Assembly: GCF_004402485.1 (NCBI RefSeq)
Contig: NZ_SOFG01000009.1
Span: forward strand, 225,439-289,438
Direction of reading: 5' to 3'
From: Cryobacterium algoricola
Lineage (GTDB): Bacteria; Actinomycetota; Actinomycetes; Actinomycetales; Microbacteriaceae
Length of the DNA: 64,000 nt
The notes beneath the pieces were generated by a model, which was not told where the DNA came from, searched no databases, and saw only the letters and a program-made list of their open reading frames with translations. Made by a program: the position numbers and the translations under genes. Positions 25,967-34,157 of the stretch are shown here, one piece after another (position 1 is the first letter of the stretch; every line of letters starts with the position of its first letter).

Positions 25967-26791
25967 ATGAGTGAGAAGCCGAACACCGTGACGCAGGCCG
26001 CGGTGACGCGGCACGCCCCGCACCTACCCAAGCCGCACCTGCGTGCGCTGCCTTTGCGCGCGGTGCCGCTCCGCAGCACCTGTGGGCGACCGCACCCGTG
26101 CCCTCCGGCCATGCAACGGCGCATCCTCGAGCAGATCGGCCTGTTCCAGGGCCTGTCCGGCGATGAGCTCGCGCCGATCGGCGCGCGGATGGAGTCGCTG
26201 GCCTGGTCCGCGGGCGAGGCCCTGTTTAGCGCGGGCGAGCCCGCCGAGCACGTCTACCTGCTCGCAGCCGGCCAGGTGAAGGCCTTCCGCACTACCGCAA
26301 CCGGGCAGCGCACCAGTTTGGACTTCTTCGGCCCTGGCGACGTGCTCGGCGGCCTCACCTGGGCGGGCGGCAGCGGCTACACCGAGACGGCCCTCGCCCT
26401 GGTCACGACCTGTGCCCTGCAGATCGACGCCGGAGCCTTCCGCGAAGTGATGTTCGCGCATCCGTCGGTGGCGCTCGGCGTACTTGATGTCGTGTCCGGT
26501 CGCCTCGCCCGCGCCCGCTCCGCCGAACAGGAACAAGCCTCAGCCACAGTCACAAAACGGGTGGCAACCGGCCTGCTGCGCCTCGCCGACACCTTCGGGG
26601 TACCGGGCGACGCACCCGGAACGACCTTGATCCAGCTACCGCTGAGCCGGGCTGACCTGGCCGCCATGGCCGGTACCAGCGCGGAATCGGCGTCCCGCGC
26701 GATGAGTCGGCTCCGCCGTAATGGCCTGATCGACACCGGACGCCGCTGGACCGCGGTCCTCGACGGGGATGGCCTGCTCGCGGCGAAATGA
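25967..26791 (+). CDS. Crp/Fnr-family transcription regulator
   Basis: A 274-residue regulator. The cyclic-nucleotide-like sensor domain covers about 50-165 (LFSAGEPAEHVYLLAAGQVK, GDVLGGLTW). A winged helix follows, with LSRADLAAMAGTSAESASRA as recognition helix and MSRLRRNGLI after it. The N-terminus has an extra ~45-residue tail with Cys39 and Cys45, too few for a classical Fnr 4Fe-4S cluster. ESASR..SRLRR suggests binding to TTGAT-type sites, in the manner of Fnr/Dnr. It is a good candidate for the nitrogen-oxide-responsive regulator of this block. Confidence 0.9.
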   Translation: MSEKPNTVTQAAVTRHAPHLPKPHLRALPLRAVPLRSTCGRPHPCPPAMQRRILEQIGLFQGLSGDELAPIGARMESLAWSAGEALFSAGEPAEHVYLLAAGQVKAFRTTATGQRTSLDFFGPGDVLGGLTWAGGSGYTETALALVTTCALQIDAGAFREVMFAHPSVALGVLDVVSGRLARARSAEQEQASATVTKRVATGLLRLADTFGVPGDAPGTTLIQLPLSRADLAAMAGTSAESASRAMSRLRRNGLIDTGRRWTAVLDGDGLLAAK

Positions 26792-26934
26792 CCCTCCGGC
26801 TCACCCGCATCCGCAGCAGCCTCTCGGCGGTTACCTGCGGACAAGTGACCGCCGTCATGGTCCCCTCACAGAGGGCGACGTAGCGTCGTAATCACCCCGG
26901 AATTCCGGGGCTGTTCCCATCGAAAGGCCACACC

Positions 26935-27174
26935 ATGAGCGCCATCGCGCCAACCATCACCCACACCAGCCTGCGCGCTGAGGGGTTCTCCTGCCCGTCC
27001 TGCGTGGCCAAGATCGAGAAGCAGGTCGGCCGCGTACCCGGGGTCACCGCCGTCACGGTGAAGTTCGCCTCGGCCCGCATCGAAATCGAGCACGACGCAT
27101 CCATTGTGAGCGTCGAGGAGTTGATCGCGGTCGTCGCCAAGGCCGGCTACAGCGCGCGCCTGGCCGCCTTCTGA
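26935..27174 (+). CDS. Heavy-metal-associated (HMA) chaperone
   Basis: A 79-residue CopZ-like protein with the metal motif FSCPSCVAKIE (Cys at about 20 and 23) and the usual beta-alpha-beta pattern, ending KAGYSARLAAF. It would carry a soft metal ion such as Cu(I) or Zn/Cd to the ATPase encoded 77 bases downstream. The ATG follows GAAAGG. Metal specificity cannot be read from the sequence. Confidence 0.9.
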   Translation: MSAIAPTITHTSLRAEGFSCPSCVAKIEKQVGRVPGVTAVTVKFASARIEIEHDASIVSVEELIAVVAKAGYSARLAAF

Positions 27175-27251
27175 CCTCGGCGGGTGCTCCTGCCGGCGAG
27201 TCGGCCGGAGCACCGAGCCCACGCACACCGAAGCTCAGAAAGGTACATGCC

Positions 27252-29225
27252 ATGGAAACCATCCGGACCTGGATGACGAACCGGTGGGCGGTCCCTGCCG
27301 TCTCCGGCGCGCTGATCGTCGCCGCGCTGGTGATCCTTCAGATCGCCCGCACCGACATCGTCGGAAACATCCTGATGGTGGCTGCGGCCATCGTCGCCGG
27401 CACCCACATCGTGATCACCGCCGCGCGGGCGCTGTGGGCGAGGGTCATCGGAATCGACCTGTTGGTCGCCGTCGCCGCCATCGGCGCGGTCATCATCGGG
27501 CAGTACTGGGAAGCGGCCGCGGTGACGTTCCTCTTCGCCATCGGTCACGCCCTCGAGACCGCGACGCTGAACAAGACCCGATCTGCGCTGGCCGAACTCG
27601 TTGCGGTCGCCCCCGATATCGCCATCACCCTTCGCGACGGTGAGCAGGTGGAAGTGCCCGCCACCGCCGTGATCCTCGGCGAGACGGTGCTGATCAAGAA
27701 CGGCGCCAAGGTTCCCGTCGACGGCGAGGTCATCGGCGGTGCCGGTGCCCTCGACGAAGCGTCGATCACCGGTGAGTCCATGCCTGCGGAGAAGATGGCG
27801 GGGGACCGCGTGTTCGCCGGTACCGTCGCACGGAGCGGGTTCCTGCAGGTGCGCGCCACCGGCGTCGGCGCCGACACCACCCTGGCCAGGATCATCCACC
27901 GGGTCGAGGAGGCGCAGGACGCCAAAGCCAAAACCCAGGTGTTCATGGACCAGTTCTCCGCCTGGTACACCCCTGTAATCCTGGTTCTCGCAATCGTCGT
28001 CGGGCTGGTCACCCAGGACATCGTGCTGGCGCTCACGCTGCTGGTCATCGGCTGTCCGGGAGCGCTCGTCATCTCGATCCCGGTGTCCATCGTCGCCGGC
28101 ATCGGCCGGGCTGCGAAGGACGGCATCCTGATCAAGGGTGGGGAATTCCTGGAGACCTCTGCGAAGATCACCGCGGTTGCCGTCGACAAGACCGGCACAC
28201 TCACGATCGGTCGCCCGCGCGTCACTGAAGTTGTCGTGCTGAATCCCGCTCTGACTCGCGCCGACGTGCTGGGCTGGGCTGGGCGCGCCGAAACCGGCTC
28301 CGAGCATCCGCTGTCCCGTGCGATTCTGGATGCCGCCAGGAGCGAGGGCGTGGACGTCGCGGGCCTACCGGAGTCAACCGAGCCGGTTCCGGGTAAGGGC
28401 ATCGTGGTCTCCACACAAGGCCGCCGCGTGCTGATCGGCAACCCGGCACTGCTGGCGCAGTACTCGATCCTCGACACGGATGCCGCGACTCAGGCGGCCA
28501 CCGAGCTGGCCCAGGCCGGCCGCACGCCCATGATCGTCGTGCTCGACGGGACCGTCGCCGGTGTCGTCGGGGTCGCGGATGAGGTGCGTGCCGACGCCGC
28601 CCGGATGGTGGCTGAGCTGCACGCCGCCGGAGTGAAGCTCGTCATTATGCTGACCGGCGACACTCCGGTGGTCGCGCATGCCGTCGCGTCCGTCACCGGT
28701 GTGGACGAGGTGCGTGCATCGCTCCTCCCGGAGGACAAGCTCGCTGTCGTGACCTGCCTGCAGGCCGAGGGCTACGTCGTGGCCATGGTCGGTGACGGTG
28801 TCAACGACGCTCCCGCCCTCGCCGCGGCGAATATCGGGGTGGCGATGGGAGCCGCCGGGTCGGCCGTCGCGGTCGAAACTGCAGACATCGCGCTGATGGG
28901 CGACAATCTGCTCAAGCTCCCCGAGGCCATATCGCTCGCCCGCCGCACGGTGAACACCATGCGACAGAACATCACCATCGCGCTCATCACCGTGACCGTG
29001 CTCCTGCTCGGCGTGCTCCTGGGCGGAGTGACGATGACGATCGGAATGCTCGTGCACGAAGCGTCTGTGCTGATCGTGATTGTCAACGCCATGCGCCTCT
29101 TGCGTCGGCATGAACGGCACAGCGAGGCGCACCCGCCCGCCTTGGGCGGGTTAGGCCGCAGGGTGGGCCTTGACGAACCTGGTGTCCATGCCGATGACGG
29201 GGATCTTCGAAGCGCCACCCGGTGA
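27252..29225 (+). CDS. Heavy-metal P1B-type ATPase with CPG motif
   Basis: A 657-residue metal pump. Actuator motif DEASITGESMP (about 176), phosphorylation motif DKTGTLTIGRP (about 313), the SEHPLSR nucleotide-binding motif and the [10 protein letters not shown] hinge are intact. The sixth-helix metal site reads GCPGALVIS, so Cys-Pro-Gly replaces the usual Cys-Pro-Cys. No HMA domain is fused; the separate HMA protein just upstream probably serves it. The last ~25 codons overlap the convergent ferredoxin gene. The substrate is uncertain because of the changed motif. Confidence 0.9.
   Translation: METIRTWMTNRWAVPAVSGALIVAALVILQIARTDIVGNILMVAAAIVAGTHIVITAARALWARVIGIDLLVAVAAIGAVIIGQYWEAAAVTFLFAIGHALETATLNKTRSALAELVAVAPDIAITLRDGEQVEVPATAVILGETVLIKNGAKVPVDGEVIGGAGALDEASITGESMPAEKMAGDRVFAGTVARSGFLQVRATGVGADTTLARIIHRVEEAQDAKAKTQVFMDQFSAWYTPVILVLAIVVGLVTQDIVLALTLLVIGCPGALVISIPVSIVAGIGRAAKDGILIKGGEFLETSAKITAVAVDKTGTLTIGRPRVTEVVVLNPALTRADVLGWAGRAETGSEHPLSRAILDAARSEGVDVAGLPESTEPVPGKGIVVSTQGRRVLIGNPALLAQYSILDTDAATQAATELAQAGRTPMIVVLDGTVAGVVGVADEVRADAARMVAELHAAGVKLVIMLTGDTPVVAHAVASVTGVDEVRASLLPEDKLAVVTCLQAEGYVVAMVGDGVNDAPALAAANIGVAMGAAGSAVAVETADIALMGDNLLKLPEAISLARRTVNTMRQNITIALITVTVLLLGVLLGGVTMTIGMLVHEASVLIVIVNAMRLLRRHERHSEAHPPALGGLGRRVGLDEPGVHADDGDLRSATR
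29131..29151. terminator. Hairpin at convergent gene ends
   Basis: ACCCGCCC (29131-29138) pairs with GGGCGGGT (29144-29151) around a five-base loop. It falls inside the 3' end of the ATPase reading frame and immediately after the ferredoxin coding region, so it may act as a terminator for the ferredoxin/gabT transcript. Confidence 0.5.
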
Positions 29226-29489
29226 TCCCACCGGGGCGTCCCGACCCTCGAGAATGTTGGCGAAGAACCTCTCGTTGTCGGCGAGGTACGGTTGTTCCTC
29301 GTCGGGCAGGTCGGCTTCGTAGTAGATGGCCTCGACCGGACAGACCGGTTCGCAGGCACCGCAGTCGATGCACTCATCCGGCTGGATGTAGAGGGTGCGT
29401 TTGCCCTCATAGATGCAGTCCACGGGGCACTCGTCCACGCACGCCCGGTCCTTCACGTCGATGCAGGGGGAGCCGATCACGTAGGTCAT
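29151..29489 (-). CDS. fdxA: 7Fe (3Fe-4S/4Fe-4S) ferredoxin
   Basis: A 112-residue actinobacterial ferredoxin starting MTYVIGSPCIDVKDRACVDE. The first cluster region has Cys9, Cys17, Cys21 and Cys25; the second has CIDCGACEPVCP at about 40-51. It carries low-potential electrons. The start overlaps the gabT stop, so both are co-translated. FdxA next to aminotransferase genes of this kind is common in actinobacteria. Confidence 0.93.
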   Translation of the reverse strand: MTYVIGSPCIDVKDRACVDECPVDCIYEGKRTLYIQPDECIDCGACEPVCPVEAIYYEADLPDEEQPYLADNERFFANILEGRDAPVGSPGGASKIPVIGMDTRFVKAHPAA

Positions 29490-30826
29490 TTGGGTACCGC
29501 CGTCGACAGGAGGGCAAGGGTCTCCTCGATCACGGTGGCCGCGTCGTCGATGAGTTCGGCGCTGATCACCACCGAGGGTAGTAAGCGGAGCACCGAATCC
29601 CACGAGCCGGCGTCCAGCACGATGACACCGTGGCTGGTGGCGTGGTCGATTATCGTCCGCAGCGCCGCCGGGTTTGGGGTGGTCGTGCCGGGAACAACGA
29701 GCTCGACGCCGAACATGGCACCCTGGCCGCGCACGTCGCCGACCACGTCGTAGGTGCTGGGCCAGTGGGCGATGCGGGCCCACAACATCCGTTCGACCTC
29801 CCGGGCGCGTGCGATCAGGTCGTCACGTTCGATCAGGTCGAACACTGCCAAGGCCGCCGCGGTGGACACCGGGTTGCCGCCGAAGGTTCCGCCGATCCCA
29901 CCGGGCTGCACCGAATCCATGATCTCGGCGCGGCCGGTGACCGCCGCGAGCGGAAAGCCGCCGGCGATGGCCTTGGCCGTGGTGACCAGATCTGGTACCA
30001 CACCGTGATGCTCGATCGAGAACCAGGTGCCGGTGCGGCCGAGGCCGGCCTGGATCTCATCGGCGATGAAGACGATGCCGTGTTCTGTGCAGAACTCGCT
30101 CATTCGCTGAAAGTAGCCGGGGGCGGGGATATTGATGCCGCCGTCACCCTGGATTGGCTCGACGACGAAGGCGGCCACCTCGCTCGCGCCGATGTGCGTG
30201 ACGATGTAGTCGATGGTGCGTTCAGCGGCCTCGGGTCCGGACAGGCCGTCACGGTATGGGAAGCTCACGGGGGCGCTGTAAATCTCTCCGGGGAACGGCC
30301 CCATTCCGGCACGCTCCGGCCACGGTCGGTAAGTCATCGCCATGGTGAGGTTGGTCCGGCCGTGGAAGGCATGGTCGAGCACCACGATCGCGCGGCGACC
30401 GGTGAACTTGCGTGCGATCTTCACTGCGTTCTCCACCGCTTCGGCACCGGTGTTCACCAGGATGGAGCGCTTCTCGAAGTCGCCCGGGGTGATCGCATTG
30501 AGCTTCTCGGCCACCCGAACGTAGTTCTCGTACGGTGTGACAGTGAAGAGGGTGTGCGTGAGCTTGGCGGCCTGCGCGGCGGCGGCCGCGGCCACCTCGG
30601 GCAATGCGTGGCCGAAGGAGGTGACGCCGATACCTGAGCCCAGGTCGACGAGCTGGTTGCCGTCCACGTCCACCAGGATCGCGCCTGATCCGTGGTCCAT
30701 GTAGATGGCGGCCAGGGTGCCGGCGCCGGCGGACACGCTCTGGGTTCGGCGTTTCTGCAGGGCGAGGGACCGAGGTCCGGGCAGGGCGGTGAGGAGGTTG
30801 CGGTGTTGCGGCACGCTGTACGTCAT
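29486..30826 (-). CDS. gabT: 4-aminobutyrate aminotransferase (class III)
   Basis: A 446-residue PLP enzyme transferring the amino group of 4-aminobutyrate (or a similar omega-amino acid) to 2-oxoglutarate. Visible are VNTGAEAVENAVKIARKFTG, the DEIQAGLGRTG motif with the PLP-ring Asp, and the PLP lysine in TTAKAIAGGFPLAAV. Length is typical. It leads a two-gene unit with fdxA. The AT-rich palindrome at 30872-30897 lies about 46 bases upstream. Exact amine substrate is inferred from family. Confidence 0.88.
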   Translation of the reverse strand: MTYSVPQHRNLLTALPGPRSLALQKRRTQSVSAGAGTLAAIYMDHGSGAILVDVDGNQLVDLGSGIGVTSFGHALPEVAAAAAAQAAKLTHTLFTVTPYENYVRVAEKLNAITPGDFEKRSILVNTGAEAVENAVKIARKFTGRRAIVVLDHAFHGRTNLTMAMTYRPWPERAGMGPFPGEIYSAPVSFPYRDGLSGPEAAERTIDYIVTHIGASEVAAFVVEPIQGDGGINIPAPGYFQRMSEFCTEHGIVFIADEIQAGLGRTGTWFSIEHHGVVPDLVTTAKAIAGGFPLAAVTGRAEIMDSVQPGGIGGTFGGNPVSTAAALAVFDLIERDDLIARAREVERMLWARIAHWPSTYDVVGDVRGQGAMFGVELVVPGTTTPNPAALRTIIDHATSHGVIVLDAGSWDSVLRLLPSVVISAELIDDAATVIEETLALLSTAVPK

Positions 30827-30871
30827 GACGCCACCCTACGGCCGGGATCCGCTCCCACGCCCGGGAATCGC

Positions 30872-30897
30872 AAATTAAAATGAAAAAGGTTATTTAA
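30872..30897. promoter_or_regulatory. AT-rich palindrome upstream of gabT
   Basis: ATTAAAA...TTTAAT arms flank a short spacer, standing out in GC-rich DNA. AATTAAAATGAAA (30873-30885) also occurs before norB (6004-6016). The end of the DUF488 coding region overlaps it. A shared regulator is possible but unproven. Confidence 0.4.
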
Positions 30898-31256
30898 TTG
30901 GCGTCCAAGTACGCGGCCAAAATTAGCGCGTGATTGACCGCGGGGTCTCTCGCGCCATAGAGCAGGGTTGTTGGTCCGGCGGCCTGTGCTACGAGCTCGC
31001 GCAGTTCGGTCACGGCCCGCATTGTCACCGGGTCGCCGTCGAGTTCGGCGCGATAGCGGATGGCGAAGTCGTCCAGTCGCTCCGGATCGTGATTCCACCA
31101 GGTGCGCAGTTCCGGAGAAGGGGCCACCTGCTTGAGCCAGGCATCGAGACGGGCCCGCTCCTTGGAGACGCCCCGCGGCCAGAGCCGGTCGACCAGCACC
31201 CGGCATCCGTCGCCGTCGGCCACGTCATCGTAGATGCGCTTGATCCGGATGTTCAC
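30894..31256 (-). CDS. DUF488 family protein
   Basis: A 120-residue protein of the DUF488 family. Signature stretches are IKRIYDDVADGDGCRVLVDR, LWPRGVSKERARLDAWLKQ and APSPELRTWWNHDPERLDDF. The function is unknown; an enzymatic role has been guessed from conserved Arg and Asp residues. It starts four bases after the TetR stop on the same strand and so is probably co-transcribed with that regulator. Confidence 0.88.
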   Translation of the reverse strand: MNIRIKRIYDDVADGDGCRVLVDRLWPRGVSKERARLDAWLKQVAPSPELRTWWNHDPERLDDFAIRYRAELDGDPVTMRAVTELRELVAQAAGPTTLLYGARDPAVNHALILAAYLDAN

Positions 31257-31259
31257 GGC

Positions 31260-31913
31260 CTACCTTTCCGGCGCGTCGGTGAGTCCGAGGTGGACCAAGG
31301 CGGCATGGGCGTAGTCTGCGGCAGCCTCAGCCGTGATCGGCTCGAGCAGCCCAAGCAGCCGTCGGCGGTAATCTTCGCCCAGCAGCAGCGCGTAGAGCAC
31401 CTCGGCACGGTCGGTGGCAACCTGTCCTCGTTCGGCGTCGATGTGCTCGGCGAGTCGGGCGACGTGGCGCATGTCGCCGTTGTCGTGCAGCGTGCGGGCC
31501 AGATCGGGAAAGCGCAATGACTCGGCGATCACGAGCCTGTGCAGCCCGATCATCTGGGCGGAGTGCAGGCGGAAGACGATCCGGGTGGCCAGGGATTCCA
31601 GGGTGTCGCGGTTCTGGCTGTCGCCACTGACGGTCTCGGCGAGGCGGCCCTGCATCTCGGTGAAAACGCCGTCTTTGTTGCCGAAATAGCTGTATATGGT
31701 GCGCTTGGTTACCCGGGCGTCGGCGGCGATGCGGTCCACCGTGGCGTTCCCGAAGCCGTATTCGAGAAAGTTCGCCAGGGCGGCGTCGAGAATCTGCTCC
31801 TGCCGCTCGATGCGACCGGCCTCGGTGGGGCGGCCACGCTTTCGTTCGAGCGGATCTAGGTTCGCGGGTTGCACGGGGTGCCCTTCGGATTGTGGGTAAC
31901 GCTGTACATCCAC
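31260..31913 (-). CDS. TetR-family regulator of the dehydrogenase operon
   Basis: A 217-residue repressor. The N-terminal HTH (about 30-75) reads ILDAALANFLEYGFGNATVD, then VTKRTIYSYFGNKDG. The C-terminal ligand-binding domain has no recognisable ligand. I chose the GTG at 31913; the open frame runs to 32075 but would cross the divergent promoter and the E1alpha start. The ribosome binding site is weak, so the start is uncertain. It is divergent from the E1alpha/E1beta/E2 operon with a perfect 22-bp palindrome between them, which is very likely its operator. Confidence 0.85.
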   Translation of the reverse strand: MDVQRYPQSEGHPVQPANLDPLERKRGRPTEAGRIERQEQILDAALANFLEYGFGNATVDRIAADARVTKRTIYSYFGNKDGVFTEMQGRLAETVSGDSQNRDTLESLATRIVFRLHSAQMIGLHRLVIAESLRFPDLARTLHDNGDMRHVARLAEHIDAERGQVATDRAEVLYALLLGEDYRRRLLGLLEPITAEAAADYAHAALVHLGLTDAPER

Positions 31914-31930
31914 GGTACTCGTCGTTGTAG

Positions 31931-31952
31931 AATGATACGACGTCGTATCATT
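31931..31952. promoter_or_regulatory. Perfect 22-bp palindromic operator
   Basis: AATGATACGAC (31931-31941) is followed directly by its reverse complement GTCGTATCATT (31942-31952). It overlaps -10-like sequences (TAGAAT, TATCAT) between the TetR gene and E1alpha. A TetR dimer site controlling both directions is the simplest reading. Confidence 0.8.
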
Positions 31953-32007
31953 AATTCGATTCGACTCCTCAACCGCGACCTCACGAAGGCCGAAAAGGAG
32001 TTCAGAC

Positions 32008-33144
32008 ATGTCTACTCGACAGCGAACTGCGGTGGCACCGCCGAAGCCCGGCACGCACCAGAACGCCAATCCCACTGCTGTGATGCATCAGACGGCCCCG
32101 AGTGACACCGCCGGCGCGAAACGTTCGACCGACTTCTATCGACAGATGGTCTTCATTCGCCGGTTCGAAGAACGGGCCGCTCGGGCGTACACCCAGGCGT
32201 TGATCGGCGGCTATTGCCACCTCAACCTCGGCGAAGAAGCCGCCGTCGTCGGCCTCATGGCGGCACTGCGGCCCACTGACTACCTCTTCACCAACTACCG
32301 CGAACATGGCTACGCGCTGACCCGGGGCATTGACCCCAACCGGGTGATGGCCGAGCTCTTCGGCCGCTCAGACGGAGTCTCCAAGGGTTGGGGCGGCTCG
32401 ATGCACATGTTCGACCTCGAAAAACGGATGCTGGGCGGTTACGGAATCGTTGGCGGCCAGATCCCATTGGCTACCGGTGCGGCCCTCGCCATCGACTACC
32501 GCGGTGTGGATGAGATCGTCATGTGCACCATGGGTGACGGAACGACGAACATAGGCGCATTTCACGAGTCGCTCAATATCGCGGCGCTCTGGAACTTGCC
32601 CATCGTCTATGTCGTCATCAACAACCGGCTCGGAATGGCAACAACAGTGGACAAGTCCTCGGCAGAGCCCGAACTGTACAAGCGGGCTTCCTCTTACCGG
32701 ATGGCGTCAGAACGGGTCGACGGGCTTGATCCCGTCGCCGTGTTCGAGGCAGCCCAGCGGGCCGCGGCAGTCGCGCGCGGCGGAAAGCCGTTCCTGCTCG
32801 AGGTGATGACCGAACGGATGCGCGGGCACTCCGTGGTCGACCCCGGCAAGTACCGGAGTGCCGAGGAGATCGCACTCACCAAGGAGCGTGACCCTCTGGT
32901 CACCTTCGCCGCCCACCTCGTCGAGACGGGTCTGCTCACGGAGCAGGAGATCGCAGCCATCAACGATGCTGCCATCGCGCAAGCCACGGCCGCCGCGGTC
33001 TTCGCCGAGGCGAGCCCGTTCCCCGACGTGTCGACCCTGTTCGACTACACCTACGCCACACCCGTGGCAAACGACTCGCACAGGTTGCCCGGGCAACCCC
33101 TCTTCGAGCCGGCTCCGTACCCCGAGCACGAGGCCGCCCGATGA
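32008..33144 (+). CDS. 2-oxoacid/acetoin dehydrogenase E1 alpha
   Basis: A 378-residue thiamine-diphosphate enzyme subunit. The ThDP motif starts at GDGTTNIGAFHESLNIAALW (about 177) and ends with the NN of VVINNRLGMAT. GIVGGQIPLATGAALA and RMRGHSVVDPGKYR are also typical. AAAAGGAG precedes the start. E1alpha of pyruvate and acetoin dehydrogenases look alike; the acetoin-reductase-like gene at the end of the cluster favours an acetoin or pyruvate role. The first ~35 residues are a poorly conserved extension. It overlaps E1 beta (ATGA). Confidence 0.88.
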   Translation: MSTRQRTAVAPPKPGTHQNANPTAVMHQTAPSDTAGAKRSTDFYRQMVFIRRFEERAARAYTQALIGGYCHLNLGEEAAVVGLMAALRPTDYLFTNYREHGYALTRGIDPNRVMAELFGRSDGVSKGWGGSMHMFDLEKRMLGGYGIVGGQIPLATGAALAIDYRGVDEIVMCTMGDGTTNIGAFHESLNIAALWNLPIVYVVINNRLGMATTVDKSSAEPELYKRASSYRMASERVDGLDPVAVFEAAQRAAAVARGGKPFLLEVMTERMRGHSVVDPGKYRSAEEIALTKERDPLVTFAAHLVETGLLTEQEIAAINDAAIAQATAAAVFAEASPFPDVSTLFDYTYATPVANDSHRLPGQPLFEPAPYPEHEAAR

Positions 33145-34157
33145 GCATCATGACCTATCGGCAGGCACTGCACGACACTCTGCGCTCCGAGATGCACCGC
33201 GATCCCGACGTCTTCTTGATGGGCGAGGAAATCGGCCTCTTCGACGGCGCATACAAGATCACCGAGGGCATGCTCGACGAATTCGGCGAGAAGCGGGTGC
33301 GCGACACCGCGATCGCCGAAGAAGGCTTCACCGGAGCTGCCATCGGTGCCGCGATGCTGGGGCTTCGCCCGGTCGTGGAGATCATGACGATCAATTTCAG
33401 CCTCCTCGCTCTCGACCAGATCGTGAACCACGCCGCCAAGATCTACGGCATGTTCGGCGGGCAGGCCCGCGTGCCTCTCGTCATCCGCACCCCGGGCGGC
33501 GGCGGCCAACAACTCGGCGCCACGCACTCGCAGAACATCGAACTGTTCTACGCTTTCGTGCCAGGCATGAAGGTCCTGGCCCCCAGCACCCCCGCCGACG
33601 CTAAGGCCATGATGCTCGCGGCCATCCGCGACGACGATCCGGTTCTCTTCCTCGAGAACCTCTCGCTGTACAACACCAAGGGCGAGGTTCCCGACGACGA
33701 TGTCCCAGCCGAGATCGGCAAGGCCGCCATCACCCGTAGCGGCAGCGACATCACCCTGATCGGCTACTCGCGGATGGCGTACGTGGCGGCCCAGGTAGCC
33801 GAGCAGCTCGCCGAGTCCGACGGCCTCGACATCGAGGTTATCGATCTGCGGAGCCTGCGCCCCCTCGACCGCGGGACCGTGGTGGAGTCCGTGAAGAAAA
33901 CACACGCCGCCGTCATTCTCGAGGACGACTGGCTCACCTATGGGATCGGCGCCGAAATCGCCGCGACGATCTCCGACGGTGCCTTCGACTACCTGGACGC
34001 ACCGGTTCGTCGCGTTGCCATGGCCGAGGTGCCGATGCCGTACTCAAAACCACTGGAGACTGCCGCGTTGCCATCGGCGGACGACGTCATCGGCGCCATC
34101 CGGCAGACACTCGACGCGGTCGGCCGCAGCCGCAACCCGATGGAGAACAAGTCATGA
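33141..34157 (+). CDS. 2-oxoacid/acetoin dehydrogenase E1 beta
   Basis: A 338-residue partner of E1 alpha. The start MTYRQALHDTLRSEMHRDPD, the MGEEIGLFDGAYKITEGM segment with the glutamate that activates ThDP, and DTAIAEEGFTGAAIGAAMLG are all family hallmarks. Together with E1 alpha it decarboxylates the substrate and loads the lipoyl group of E2. It overlaps neighbours at both ends by ATGA, so the three subunits are made together. Confidence 0.92.
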   Translation: MSIMTYRQALHDTLRSEMHRDPDVFLMGEEIGLFDGAYKITEGMLDEFGEKRVRDTAIAEEGFTGAAIGAAMLGLRPVVEIMTINFSLLALDQIVNHAAKIYGMFGGQARVPLVIRTPGGGGQQLGATHSQNIELFYAFVPGMKVLAPSTPADAKAMMLAAIRDDDPVLFLENLSLYNTKGEVPDDDVPAEIGKAAITRSGSDITLIGYSRMAYVAAQVAEQLAESDGLDIEVIDLRSLRPLDRGTVVESVKKTHAAVILEDDWLTYGIGAEIAATISDGAFDYLDAPVRRVAMAEVPMPYSKPLETAALPSADDVIGAIRQTLDAVGRSRNPMENKS

